64,000 nucleotides of DNA from Caballeronia sp. dw_19 (GCF_018449515.1 NZ_JAAVUQ010000006.1:62001-126000), one strand, 5' to 3'; shown: positions 27,273-36,067, counted from the stretch's first letter. Program-made: numbers and translations. Notes: generated by a model from the sequence alone, not told the origin.

Positions 27273-28397
27273 CTACAGCCGGTACTCGGCAAACTGGATG
27301 CCCTCATATGGCTTACGCGCAACCCACATCCGGCGGTCCGCAGGATCCATCAGCGTGGTCGCAACCGTCGCAGAGATACTCGCGTGGCTTGCGGGTTTCG
27401 GACGGCGCAACACGCCGTCGGGCGCCGGAAAATCGTCAGCTAGCGCAGCCTTGACAGTGTCCCAGCCGATCCGATGCGGCGCCTCAAGGCGCGCAGCCGA
27501 TAGTCGAGCGCTCACCCGCCGTTGCCGGTAGATCGAATCGGGGTTGGCGCGCGGGCCGAGATCGCGCAGCTTGGTCCGCGCGACCGGGCAGATCCAGTGG
27601 TTCGCGTGCACGATGAAGCCATTTTCCGGGGTGAGCCAGAAGATCTCGTCCGGCGCGCATTCGAGGTCAACCGCTTCACCCCCCGCCTGCGCCAGCATCA
27701 GGTTGTTCGAACAAAATCGATCGACGCTCCACAACAGCTTCATCGCCTGACAAAGGTTCTCAGCTTCCAGCATCTTGCGGCGGATCAGCACGAGAGGGAC
27801 ATCCGCGCGCTTGGTGTAGTCACGGTCCGACCACAAGAAGTTGCCGGTCAGCGATACGCCGGCGCTGTTGAAACCGTGGCGCGCAAGCGAACCCGCTTCG
27901 GTGAACATCAGCAGGTCCGGGCCGTCGCCACGCTGCATCCGCAGCACGATACCGGTCTCGGTGCACTCCTCACGCCAGTCCCAATTGTGCGCATGGATCA
28001 GCCGCCCCGTTTCCGATGCGTCTGGCAACACGATGAGTCCGGTACAGCCATCACCCGGTTCGTCCGCGAGCCTCGCGTTGCTGACAAGCGCGTCGTGGCC
28101 GAACATCATCTCGGTCCGGCAGTTGATCACGATCACGTCCTCAAGCGACACGCCCGCTCCGTCGGCGATACCGCGCATTTCGGCAAGATAGTCGGCATCG
28201 AAACGCTCGATGCATGACGCCATCGTCTGGGCGAGCACGCGGATCTGCGGCTCGCCGACGTCGCGGCGAAGCAGTTGCTCGCGATACAGGGCAATGCTCG
28301 CGGCGACGCGCTGCGGCACGGCCTGGCCATGCTGCAAACCGCGCTGATAAGGCGAACCGGAAGTTTCTACGAACGGGAAAGGCGCTGGCAGGGACAT
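27273..28397 (-). CDS. C45 family autoprocessing peptidase / acyl-CoA:6-APA acyltransferase-like amidase
   Basis: This 374-residue protein belongs to the Ntn-hydrolase family of penicillin acyltransferase (peptidase C45). The self-cleavage site is visible as G117-C118 in GDGCTGLIVLP; cleavage would free C118 as the N-terminal nucleophile and give two chains of about 117 and 257 residues. INCRTEMMFG lies just before, and HAHNWDWREE and LTGNFLW, which shape the pocket, lie after. No signal peptide is seen, so it acts in the cytoplasm. Relatives hydrolyse or transfer N-acyl groups. Next to a peptide-type importer I infer that it deacylates the imported compound. It is divergent from the kinase gene. 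Confidence 0.88.
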   Translation of the reverse strand: MSLPAPFPFVETSGSPYQRGLQHGQAVPQRVAASIALYREQLLRRDVGEPQIRVLAQTMASCIERFDADYLAEMRGIADGAGVSLEDVIVINCRTEMMFGHDALVSNARLADEPGDGCTGLIVLPDASETGRLIHAHNWDWREECTETGIVLRMQRGDGPDLLMFTEAGSLARHGFNSAGVSLTGNFLWSDRDYTKRADVPLVLIRRKMLEAENLCQAMKLLWSVDRFCSNNLMLAQAGGEAVDLECAPDEIFWLTPENGFIVHANHWICPVARTKLRDLGPRANPDSIYRQRRVSARLSAARLEAPHRIGWDTVKAALADDFPAPDGVLRRPKPASHASISATVATTLMDPADRRMWVARKPYEGIQFAEYRL

Positions 28398-28796
28398 GAG
28401 ATTTCAGGTTGGGAAGCAATGCGCCGATAATGGTCTATTTCGATAAAAAATACAATATTGTCAAAATAAATCGAGGCCAATGATTGACCTGGTGCGGCAC
28501 TGACTCTCTTGGCCGACCTGGCTCACCGCCCGGTCGGTCCGTTTCGTCAGCAGATCGAGATCGCAAAATTACGGACATCTCCGCTGAATCAAGCGCCACG
28601 GCCACCTGTACTGCACCATTACCCGAGGCGTAAAGCGCACTGGTATCATCATGGACCACGGTGAGGCGAATTGTTTTTTTATTTATTAAAATGCACTATG
28701 ATTGCGGCACTGCCATGCCATGCCATCCAGCTCCGTGCGCCGCCGCCAAAGCGGTCCGCCGGCGGCCTTAACTGCGGGAACCCGCCTGAAAAGCGC
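28398..28796. promoter_or_regulatory. Divergent control region of region C
   Basis: This spacer of 399 nt separates the amidase-importer run (-) from the kinase-lyase run (+). It is AT-rich at both ends, near 28437-28475 and 28670-28690, and should hold both promoters. No convincing small gene is visible. A perfect palindrome is listed separately at 28452-28461. Confidence 0.6.
28452..28461. promoter_or_regulatory. Perfect 10-bp palindrome, possible GntR operator
   Basis: ACAATATTGT lies 55-64 nt upstream of the amidase start codon, in an AT-rich stretch that could be its promoter. GntR/FadR-type proteins bind short AT-rich palindromes, and a GntR regulator is encoded at 32735. Confidence 0.35.
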
Positions 28797-29837
28797 ATGA
28801 ATACCGACGAATACGACGATCGACCTGACATGTCAGAGGCGGCAGCGGGTTGCGATACCGCTACGATTTCCTGCGATGAAGCGCGTGCAATCGCTTTGGA
28901 GCACTACGGCATCGACGCGCTCGCCAGCCGGTTGACCGGCGAACAGGATGAGAATTTCCGCCTGGAGACTGCCGGTGCAACGCGCTACGTACTCAAGGTC
29001 GCCAGTCCTGCCGAAGCACCAAGCGTGATCGACCTGGCGACGGCCGCGCTGTTGCACGTCGCAGCTTCCGACAATGAGTTCCCTTGCCCACGCGTCTGCA
29101 TCGATCGGCGCGCACGCACGGCTACCCCAATCGTCGACGCCGCGGGGCATCCGCGAATCGCCAGAATGCTGACGTGGCTGCCGGGCCAGCCGCTATTGAC
29201 ATCAGAACGCTCAGCCGCGCAGCGCGTGGCCTGCGGCCGGCTCGCGGCACGGCTCGGCAGTATTCTGCGCACCTTCGACCATCCGGCGGCGCGCCGGCCC
29301 CTGCTGTGGGATGTGTCCCGCGTGTCGGCGCTACTTGACATCCTCGACCAGGTGCCCGGTTTTAGCGCATCCACGTTCATCGGCGGCTTCGTGACGCAGT
29401 TCGAGGCGGCAACGCGCCCGGTCTCGGCGCTGCTGCGGCGTCAGGTCGTGCACAACGACATGAACGTGCGCAACCTGCTCGTCGACCCGCACGACAACAC
29501 GCGTATCGTTGGACTCATCGATTTCGGCGACATCGTCGAGACGGCACTCGTCGCCGATGTCGCGATCGTCGCGAGTTCGCAGATCACTGCGCTTGAGTCG
29601 CTGGAGCGTGATCTTGCCGAGACAGTGGACGCCTATCGCTCTGTCGAGCCGCTGCTGCCCGCGGAGCTCGCGGTGCTGAACTGGTATATCGCGGCGCGTC
29701 TGGTGATGGGCATGCTGATTCCGGCGTGGCATCACTTGCGCAACCCGTCTAGCGGACATTTCATACCGAAAACCGAAGCCGACCTCGCGCGGCGCATTGA
29801 CATGGTCCGCAAGGTCATGTCGATCCGCTTCACCTAG
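28797..29837 (+). CDS. Aminoglycoside-phosphotransferase-fold kinase, hydroxylysine-kinase-like
   Basis: This protein of about 346 residues has the APH kinase fold: ATP-site lysine K67 (YVLKVAS), catalytic loop H219-x-D221-x4-N226 (HNDMNVRNLLVD) and metal ligand D242 in GLIDFGD. The GLIDFGDIVETALVADVAI stretch resembles the human hydroxylysine kinase HYKK (GILDFGDMSYGYYVFEVAI, from memory). Other members phosphorylate choline, homoserine or aminoglycosides. The next gene, 28 nt on, encodes a class III PLP enzyme of the phospho-lyase branch. Kinase and phospho-lyase acting in sequence is the known hydroxylysine route, so I infer phosphorylation of an amino alcohol. The start is uncertain: ATG 28797 or 28830, neither with a clear ribosome-binding site. 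A role in antibiotic resistance is less likely. Confidence 0.8.
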   Translation: MNTDEYDDRPDMSEAAAGCDTATISCDEARAIALEHYGIDALASRLTGEQDENFRLETAGATRYVLKVASPAEAPSVIDLATAALLHVAASDNEFPCPRVCIDRRARTATPIVDAAGHPRIARMLTWLPGQPLLTSERSAAQRVACGRLAARLGSILRTFDHPAARRPLLWDVSRVSALLDILDQVPGFSASTFIGGFVTQFEAATRPVSALLRRQVVHNDMNVRNLLVDPHDNTRIVGLIDFGDIVETALVADVAIVASSQITALESLERDLAETVDAYRSVEPLLPAELAVLNWYIAARLVMGMLIPAWHHLRNPSSGHFIPKTEADLARRIDMVRKVMSIRFT

Positions 29838-29865
29838 CGCGCCGGCCCCCATGACAAGGAAAGAC

Positions 29866-31122
29866 ATGACGAACCATTCGACCAATCCGAACCTGCTGTC
29901 GCGCCGGCGGGATCTGCTCGGCCCAACCTACGGCCTGTTCTATGACGAACCGCTGCACATGGTCCGTGCACAGGGGGTCTGGATGTACGACGCCGACGGT
30001 CGCGCGTATCTCGACGCGTACAACAACGTGCCGGTCGTCGGCCATTGCCATCCGCATGTCGTCGCGACACTCGCGACGCAGGCAGCCAGGCTCAACACGC
30101 ATACGCGATATCTCGCCGACGCACCGGTGGAACTTGCGGACCGGCTGCTGTCGACCATGCCGGCCGAGATCGGCAACATGGTGTTCGTCTGCACGGGCAG
30201 CGAAGCGAACGATCTCGCGATCCGCGTCAGCAAGTTCGTCACCGGGGGGACCGGCTTCATCATCACCGAGCGCGCGTACCACGGCACCAGCGAAACGACT
30301 TCCGGCATGTCGCCATCATCGCGCGTTCCACTCGGCCGCGACGTTTACGCGATCGCCGCGCCGCTGGGCGAAGACGGTCCCGCGCAGTTCGCCGAGCGCG
30401 TGCGCGAGTGCATCGGACGCATGCGGGCTGACGGCGTCAAGCCAGCGGCCCTGCTCGTCGACACAATTTTTTCGAGCGACGGCGTGGTCTGCGATCCGCC
30501 CGGTTTTCTCGCCGAAGCCGCGCGCGCGATCCACGATGCGGGCGGCCTGTTCATCGCCGATGAAGTGCAGCCCGGTTTCGGACGCACCGGCGAATACATG
30601 TGGGGTTTCATGCGGCATGGCGTCGTGCCCGACATCGTCACAATGGGCAAGCCGATGGGCAACGGTCATCCCATCGCTGCGATGGCGGCGCGTCCCGAAC
30701 TGATGGCGGCGTTCTCGAAGCACACGCGGTACTTCAATACCTTCGGCGGCAACACGGTATCGTGCGCTGTCGCACTCGCGGTACTCGACGTGATCAAAGA
30801 CGAACGGCTGATCGACAACGCTCGCCTCACCGGCGAATATCTGAAGGGCGGCTTTGCGTGGCTCGCGCAGAAATACCCGACAATTGGCGAGGTCCGTGGC
30901 AGCGGCCTTTTTGTCGGTGTCGACATTGCACAGGGCCGCGACGCGAACGAAACACCCCGGCAGGCAGCGACACGGATCGTCAACGAACTGCGTCGCGCAG
31001 GCGTGCTGACGGGCACGACAGGAAAGAATGGCAACACGCTGAAAATCCGCCCGCCGCTGCCATTCAACCGTGAGAACGCCGATTTCTTGCTGCTCGCGCT
31101 CGAAAGGATCGTCGCTGCGTAA
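29866..31122 (+). CDS. Class III PLP enzyme, amino-alcohol-phosphate phospho-lyase branch
   Basis: This 418-residue class III enzyme has D232 (IADEVQPGFGRTG) and PLP lysine K262 (DIVTMGKPMGNGHPIAAM). Its N-terminal VRAQGVWMYDADGRAYLD, VVGHCHPHVV, LNTHTRYL and TGSEANDLAIR, together with the MGKPMGNGHP lysine context, closely match what I recall of human ETNPPL and PHYKPL. These ammonia-releasing phospho-lyases turn O-phosphoethanolamine or 5-phosphohydroxylysine into an aldehyde, ammonia and phosphate. The ATG at 29866 is preceded by AAGGA (5-nt spacing) and is preferred to the ATG at 29851. With the kinase just upstream I favour lyase over transaminase activity. Proof needs an assay. Confidence 0.85.
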   Translation: MTNHSTNPNLLSRRRDLLGPTYGLFYDEPLHMVRAQGVWMYDADGRAYLDAYNNVPVVGHCHPHVVATLATQAARLNTHTRYLADAPVELADRLLSTMPAEIGNMVFVCTGSEANDLAIRVSKFVTGGTGFIITERAYHGTSETTSGMSPSSRVPLGRDVYAIAAPLGEDGPAQFAERVRECIGRMRADGVKPAALLVDTIFSSDGVVCDPPGFLAEAARAIHDAGGLFIADEVQPGFGRTGEYMWGFMRHGVVPDIVTMGKPMGNGHPIAAMAARPELMAAFSKHTRYFNTFGGNTVSCAVALAVLDVIKDERLIDNARLTGEYLKGGFAWLAQKYPTIGEVRGSGLFVGVDIAQGRDANETPRQAATRIVNELRRAGVLTGTTGKNGNTLKIRPPLPFNRENADFLLLALERIVAA

Positions 31123-31175
31123 CAGCGCGGCATCGTCAACCTACGCGTAGTCTCCGGCTACGAGGAAACTTCCCG

Positions 31176-32645
31176 ATGAATTCCAATCACGCCGCGCCTG
31201 CGGATCTTTTTTTCGATGGTCTGGCCCGCGGCCGCCCGGAGACCCACGGCGTGTCATCACGAGGCATCGTTGCATTTCTGGACGAAGTCGCCGCCGCCAA
31301 TCTCGAGTTACACAGTTTCATGCTGTATCGCGGCGGCGCGGTGATCGCCGAAGGCTGGTGGTCGCCCTATCATGCGGGCCGGCTGCACATGATGCATTCG
31401 CTGACCAAGAGCGTTACCGCATGTGGCGTCGGCCTCGCGCTTGCCGAAGGCCGCTTCGGGTTGCACGACAAAGTGGCTTCGTTCTTCGACGACCTGCTGC
31501 CTGGCGTGCCCGATGCGAACCTCGCCGCGATGACAATCGAAGACCTGCTGACGATGCGCACCGGACACCGCATCAACGTATCGGGTTCCGCATGGCGCCC
31601 GATACGCACGAGCTGGATCGCCGAGTTCTTCAAGATCCCGGTCCCCGATGTCCCTGGCACGGCACACCTCTACACAAGCGCGGCGAGCTACATGCTGTCG
31701 GCGATCATCACGCGAACCACTGGCGAGCCGTTGAGCGAATATCTGCGGCCGCGCTTGTTCGAGCCGCTCGGCATCACCGGTTACGAGTGGCCGACCGGCC
31801 CCCATGGCATCAGCCCGGGGGCGAACGGGTTGAGCTGCCGCACCGCCGACGCGCTGAAGCTCGGCGTGCTGCATGCGCGCAACGGCCTGTGGAACGGGCG
31901 GCAGATCCTGCCGGCGGACTGGGTCGCCGCAGTGCAGGCCGCGCATGTGCCCGGCAAATACGGTTACCAGTGGTGGCTCGGACCCGACAATTATTCGGCA
32001 CGCGGGCTGTTCGGCCAGTTCGTGTTCGTGTTTCCGAACCATGATGCGGTGCTCGCGGTAACCGCCGCGATGCCGGCCGGCAGCAACTTCACTGGCAGGT
32101 TCGCGTTCCGGTACTTCCCGGCGCTGTTCGAAACGCAGCCCCTGCCGGACAACGACGACGCGTTCGCCGCTCTTCAGGCACGCACGAACGCGCTGTGTCT
32201 GACGTTACCAACCGGTCCCGCCTGGGCGGAATGCGCAGTCCGCGTTTCCGGCAAAACCTACGTCGCCGACGATAACGAGGACGGCGTTCGCGCACTCCGC
32301 TTTGCATTCCGCGACGATCAATGCCGGTTCATTGTCGAAGACGCGCGTGGTACGCACGAAATCGACGTTGGGCTGGCCGAACCGGTCGAGGGCAATACGT
32401 CGATGACCGGGCACAAGCTGCATCACGAATATCAGCCCGACATGATGCGTGTCGTCGCAAGCGGCGTGTGGCAAGACGACCGTACGTTCGTGATGACCTG
32501 GATTTTTGTCGAATCAGCATTCCGCGACACGGTCGTCTGCCGTTTCGACGGCGACAACCTCACGCTCGAACGTAGCGTCAACGTGAACTCCGGTGCGCTC
32601 GAACGGCCGCCGATCCGCGGCCGTGTCGTCACCTCTGATACCTAG
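31176..32645 (+). CDS. Serine hydrolase of the beta-lactamase class C / esterase family
   Basis: This 489-residue protein has an N-terminal beta-lactamase-fold domain and an extra C-terminal domain of about 130 residues of mainly beta character. The nucleophile motif SxxK is S75-L-T-K78 (MMHSLTKSVT), and the tyrosine motif is Y166-T-S, in place of the Y-x-N of true beta-lactamases. No signal peptide is visible, so it acts in the cytoplasm, which also argues against a resistance role. Relatives include EstB esterases, D-aminopeptidases and 6-aminohexanoate oligomer hydrolases. It follows the phospho-lyase-like gene by 53 nt and may cleave an amide or ester in the imported substrate. The real substrate is unknown. 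Confidence 0.85.
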   Translation: MNSNHAAPADLFFDGLARGRPETHGVSSRGIVAFLDEVAAANLELHSFMLYRGGAVIAEGWWSPYHAGRLHMMHSLTKSVTACGVGLALAEGRFGLHDKVASFFDDLLPGVPDANLAAMTIEDLLTMRTGHRINVSGSAWRPIRTSWIAEFFKIPVPDVPGTAHLYTSAASYMLSAIITRTTGEPLSEYLRPRLFEPLGITGYEWPTGPHGISPGANGLSCRTADALKLGVLHARNGLWNGRQILPADWVAAVQAAHVPGKYGYQWWLGPDNYSARGLFGQFVFVFPNHDAVLAVTAAMPAGSNFTGRFAFRYFPALFETQPLPDNDDAFAALQARTNALCLTLPTGPAWAECAVRVSGKTYVADDNEDGVRALRFAFRDDQCRFIVEDARGTHEIDVGLAEPVEGNTSMTGHKLHHEYQPDMMRVVASGVWQDDRTFVMTWIFVESAFRDTVVCRFDGDNLTLERSVNVNSGALERPPIRGRVVTSDT

Positions 32646-32709
32646 TCGCATCCCCATGGGCGAGCAACTGGCATTCGCGTGATACTGTACGCGCGGCAGG
32701 TTGTGCATA

Positions 32710-32722
32710 TTCTTTAAAAGAA
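32710..32722. promoter_or_regulatory. Inverted repeat upstream of the GntR gene
   Basis: TTCTTT and AAAGAA arms flank a single A, 12 nt before the GntR start codon. The position would suit autoregulation. A related 15-bp palindrome with an AT-rich core lies at 36195-36209. Confidence 0.35.
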
Positions 32723-32734
32723 AGACAATGAGGG

Positions 32735-33640
32735 ATGAACAAACGACTGAAATCCGTACGCCACGATCCGAGCCAGCAGCCGAGCTCGCTCCAGACTGAT
32801 CTGGCCCAACGCATCGCGCAGCAGATCAAGGACGGTAAATTCGCGCGTGGCGAGCATCTGACCGAGACTGCGCTCGCGCAGCAATACGACGTCTCGCGCA
32901 CGCCCGTGCGACAGGCGCTCAGACTGCTCGAGGAACAAGGCTTCGTCGAATCGCGCGCGAACAGCGGCGTGTTCGTCGCCGAAGTCGCGCCCGAACTTGC
33001 CCTCGATCCGCTTACCTCCGAGCAGGCGAGCGAAGAAGAGATCTACCGCGCGATCATCGCGGATCGCGCGACCAACCAGCTGTCGTCGCCGTTCTCGGAA
33101 TCGGAGATTCTTGGGCGTTACGACGCGCCAAAGCGGCTCGTCACGCGCGCGCTGCTGCGACTCACGCGCGAGGGCCTGATCGAGCGGCGCCGCGGTCATG
33201 GCTGGACCTTTTCGCCCATGCTCGAATCAACCGAGGCAATCAATGAGAGTTACCGGTTTCGCATGATGATCGAGTGCGGCGGGCTCGCCGAGCCGGGATT
33301 CCACGTTGACGAGAAAGAATTGCAGGAATCGCGAAGCGCACATCTGCATTACATCAATACGCGGCGCCGGGCGAAATCGCCGGCAGACTTCTTCGCGATG
33401 AATGCGAGCTTCCACGAGATGCTCGCGCGCTTTTCCGGTAACCGATTCGTCGAGCAGGCGGTACGTCAGCAGAACCAGTTGCGGCGCTTCGAGGAATATT
33501 CGAACTTCGTGACGCGCAACATCAATCTCGTTGACTCGTGCCAACAGCATCTGGAAATCCTCGATGCGCTAGAGCGAAGCGACCGCGAATGGGCAATCGC
33601 GCTGATGAAGCACCACCTGTCAACGTCCAGCCAGATGTGA
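32735..33640 (+). CDS. GntR family regulator with two winged-helix segments
   Basis: This 301-residue regulator has a first winged helix at about residues 20-85 (LAQRIAQQIKDGKF, LAQQYDVSRTPVRQALRLLEEQG and a wing ending GVFV). A second segment at about 98-162 (EIYRAIIADRATNQLSS, FSESEILGRYDAPKRLVTRALLRLTREGLIERRRGHGW) reads as another winged helix. The remaining C-terminal part is a FadR/FCD-like helical ligand domain with NASFHEMLARFSGN. Many GntR proteins have a single DNA-binding domain, so this layout is notable. It follows the serine hydrolase by about 90 nt, with an inverted repeat just before its ATG. It probably controls region C in response to an acid or amino intermediate. Confidence 0.88.
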   Translation: MNKRLKSVRHDPSQQPSSLQTDLAQRIAQQIKDGKFARGEHLTETALAQQYDVSRTPVRQALRLLEEQGFVESRANSGVFVAEVAPELALDPLTSEQASEEEIYRAIIADRATNQLSSPFSESEILGRYDAPKRLVTRALLRLTREGLIERRRGHGWTFSPMLESTEAINESYRFRMMIECGGLAEPGFHVDEKELQESRSAHLHYINTRRRAKSPADFFAMNASFHEMLARFSGNRFVEQAVRQQNQLRRFEEYSNFVTRNINLVDSCQQHLEILDALERSDREWAIALMKHHLSTSSQM

Positions 33641-33679
33641 GACGCATGGGCTGGTTCTCGCGACGGCAGGGCCCGTCTT

Positions 33680-34633
33680 CTAACGCCGGGCGGTGACCTC
33701 GCCGTCCGTAAGACCGGCAGCGACCGGTCGCCTCTGCATGCGCGAATATGAGACCAGCATGCCGGCCAGTTCCTGCGCGACAAGCGTGGGCGATGACGCG
33801 TGGCGGCGGACGAAGCACACGTCGCGCTGGCTGAAACGTTCGCGCACCGGCACCGCGGTCACCGAGCCTGCGAACAGATCCTGTTCGGTCAGCACCTTCG
33901 GCCCGAGCATCAGGTAGTCGGTTGACAATACCAGATGCAGCGACTCCAGCAGCGAGTCAGCCGTGATGGTGATCTTCGGCGGCGTCAGGTCGAGCGTCGC
34001 GAACACGCTGAACAAACGGTTCGCCGAGCCGCCGGTGATGCCGTCGGTCCTGAAACCGACCCATTTGCAATCGGCAAGTTCGCGAATCGACGTTGCACGC
34101 GCTTTCGGATGGGCACGGCGCGCGATGATCGCCGGCACCGACTGATACAGCCGCTCGATAGACAGGTCGATGTCCGTGACATGGGGTGCGATTGGGCACA
34201 ATGCGAAGTCGAGCTGACCGTCGCGCACCTTGTGTATCAGCGTTTGTGTCGAGCCGCTCGACACGTGGACCGACACCCGAGGAAACCGGGCAGCGAACCG
34301 GGTCAATACGGGGGACAGGAGCTCCGAAAGAGGTTCGGTTGTCAGGCCCACCGCGATGTTGCCGCTCGGCTCGCCCTGCAACAGGCGCATGTCGTGGCCG
34401 ACACGGTCGCAATCGGCAAGGATCGATCGCGCGCGCCCCCGCAACTGTTCGCCGAACGGCGTCAAGCTAATGCCGCGAGGCGTGCGGTTCACCAGCGGCA
34501 CCGCAAACTCTGCTTCCAGAGTCTGAATAGCACGGGTCAGCGCACTCTGCGCGACATCGAGCGCCCGAGCTGCCGCCCTGAAGCTCCCCTGATCTACCAC
34601 TGCACAAAACGCCCTCAACTGGCTCAACGTCAT
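33680..34633 (-). CDS. LysR family transcriptional regulator
   Basis: This 317-residue protein has a standard N-terminal LysR helix-turn-helix (residues 1-60: LSQLRAFCAVVDQGSFRAAARAL, AQSALTRAIQTLEAEF, LVNRTPRGISLTPFG). A two-lobed effector domain follows, with GxLDFALCPIAP and LLESLHLVLSTDYLMLGP. It resembles the branch that regulates aromatic acid or organic acid genes. It converges on the GntR gene with about 40 nt between and is divergent from the porin at 34845, whose promoter it may control. Confidence 0.9.
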   Translation of the reverse strand: MTLSQLRAFCAVVDQGSFRAAARALDVAQSALTRAIQTLEAEFAVPLVNRTPRGISLTPFGEQLRGRARSILADCDRVGHDMRLLQGEPSGNIAVGLTTEPLSELLSPVLTRFAARFPRVSVHVSSGSTQTLIHKVRDGQLDFALCPIAPHVTDIDLSIERLYQSVPAIIARRAHPKARATSIRELADCKWVGFRTDGITGGSANRLFSVFATLDLTPPKITITADSLLESLHLVLSTDYLMLGPKVLTEQDLFAGSVTAVPVRERFSQRDVCFVRRHASSPTLVAQELAGMLVSYSRMQRRPVAAGLTDGEVTARR

Positions 34634-34844
34634 CTCGATACCTGCTCTTCAGGTTATTCCGTCACATCAACGGTTCGACGAACCGTCACGCGTTAATCAA
34701 ATGCGTCTTCATGATCCCTGTTTTAGATCGCGATGCCACGAAGCGGTCTTCCTGATCAAAAAACGGCTAACTAGAATAATTTGCAATCCTTCATATATAT
34801 ACGTGAATCGGTTGGCGACAATTACTACCACAGAGGAATCAAAG

Positions 34845-36047
34845 ATGAAAAAAACGCTCCCCATGATCGCCGCGCTCGCCTCGCTCGTCGGAGTGGCGCA
34901 TGCGCAAAGCAGCGTGACGCTTTACGGCTTGATCGACGACGGTCTCACGTACAGCTCCAATGCGAAGGGCAGTTCACAGTATTCAATGACCGCCGGTAAC
35001 CTCGAGGGCTCGCGCTGGGGCATGCGGGGCATCGAAGATCTCGGTGGCGGACTCAATGCGATCTTTCGCCTCGAGGGAGGCTTTAGCCCCGCGAACGGCA
35101 CGCTCGGCCAGGGCGGCGCGCTCTTCGGGCGGAAGGCCTACGTTGGCTTGTCGAGCGCGGCCTACGGTACGCTGACAGCTGGTCGCCAATACGATCCCGC
35201 CGGAGACTACGTGAGCGGCTTTGAATCTGGCAATGCCTATGGTGAAGTCACCGCTACCGAATGGGGGAGCATCTATGGCGCACACCCGGGTGATATGGAC
35301 AACCTCGACAACTCGTTCCGCATCAACAACACAGTCAAGTACACGAGCCCCAGTTATCGTGGCCTGTCGGCCGAGGGGCTGTACAGCTTTGGCGGCCAGG
35401 CTGGCGATTTCACGCGCAACCAGTTGTACGGGTTCGCCGCCGGCTACGCGAATGGCCCGCTTGCACTCGGCGCAGCGTTCGAGAAGGCCAAAGATCCGAA
35501 CTATTCGCTCTTCGGTACAAACCCGAGCGCCAACACAGCGACTTCGACGAGTGCAATCAACGCATCGACGCCGGTATACAGCGGCTATCTGTCAGCCGGC
35601 GCGTGGCAACTGATCACCGCAGGCGGCGCATACCGGATTGGCAATGCAACGATCGGCGGCGTATATAGCAATGTACAGTTCCAGAACGTCGGATCCGTCT
35701 CCGGGGCCGGCCTGAATCCAGGTCACCTCTCCGGCACGGCGACGTTCAATATCGGCGAAATCAATCTCGCCTACCTGGTGACCCCGTTCCTGCAACTTGG
35801 CGCCGCGTACAGCTATACGCGCGGCAGCTCGATCGGGACGATTTCGGGCGCGTCGTATAGCCAGTTCAACCTCGCAGCGAACTACCTGCTGTCGAAGCGA
35901 ACCGACCTGTACCTTGTCGGCATCCACCAGCACGCGAGCGGCGTGGACTCCACCGGCAAGGCGGCAGTTGCGGCCATTCCGAACCTGTCCAACTCGTCGA
36001 GCGACGTCCAAACCGCCATCGTGTTCGGCGTGCGTCACCGTTTCTGA
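34845..36047 (+). CDS. OmpC-type trimeric porin
   Basis: This 400-residue outer-membrane porin has a signal peptide MKKTLPMIAALASLVGVAHA, mature QSSVTLYGLIDDG and a terminal RHRF. The ATG at 34845 has GAGG upstream; an in-frame extension of 48 codons upstream has no signal sequence and is excluded. Its loops differ from the porins of regions A and B (for example DYVSGFESGNAYGEV and AHPGDMDNLDNSFR). It is divergent from the LysR gene across 211 nt and probably serves the importer of region C. Confidence 0.93.
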   Translation: MKKTLPMIAALASLVGVAHAQSSVTLYGLIDDGLTYSSNAKGSSQYSMTAGNLEGSRWGMRGIEDLGGGLNAIFRLEGGFSPANGTLGQGGALFGRKAYVGLSSAAYGTLTAGRQYDPAGDYVSGFESGNAYGEVTATEWGSIYGAHPGDMDNLDNSFRINNTVKYTSPSYRGLSAEGLYSFGGQAGDFTRNQLYGFAAGYANGPLALGAAFEKAKDPNYSLFGTNPSANTATSTSAINASTPVYSGYLSAGAWQLITAGGAYRIGNATIGGVYSNVQFQNVGSVSGAGLNPGHLSGTATFNIGEINLAYLVTPFLQLGAAYSYTRGSSIGTISGASYSQFNLAANYLLSKRTDLYLVGIHQHASGVDSTGKAAVAAIPNLSNSSSDVQTAIVFGVRHRF

Positions 36048-36067
36048 CCCGATTTGACGGATACGCG

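Noticed and set aside
28797-29837. Aminoglycoside resistance kinase
   Set aside because: The fold is the same, but the GLIDFGD region resembles hydroxylysine kinase and the gene is paired with a phospho-lyase-like enzyme.
31176-32645. Beta-lactamase resistance gene
   Set aside because: The protein lacks a signal peptide and has Y-T-S instead of Y-x-N; the catabolic context favours an esterase or amidase.
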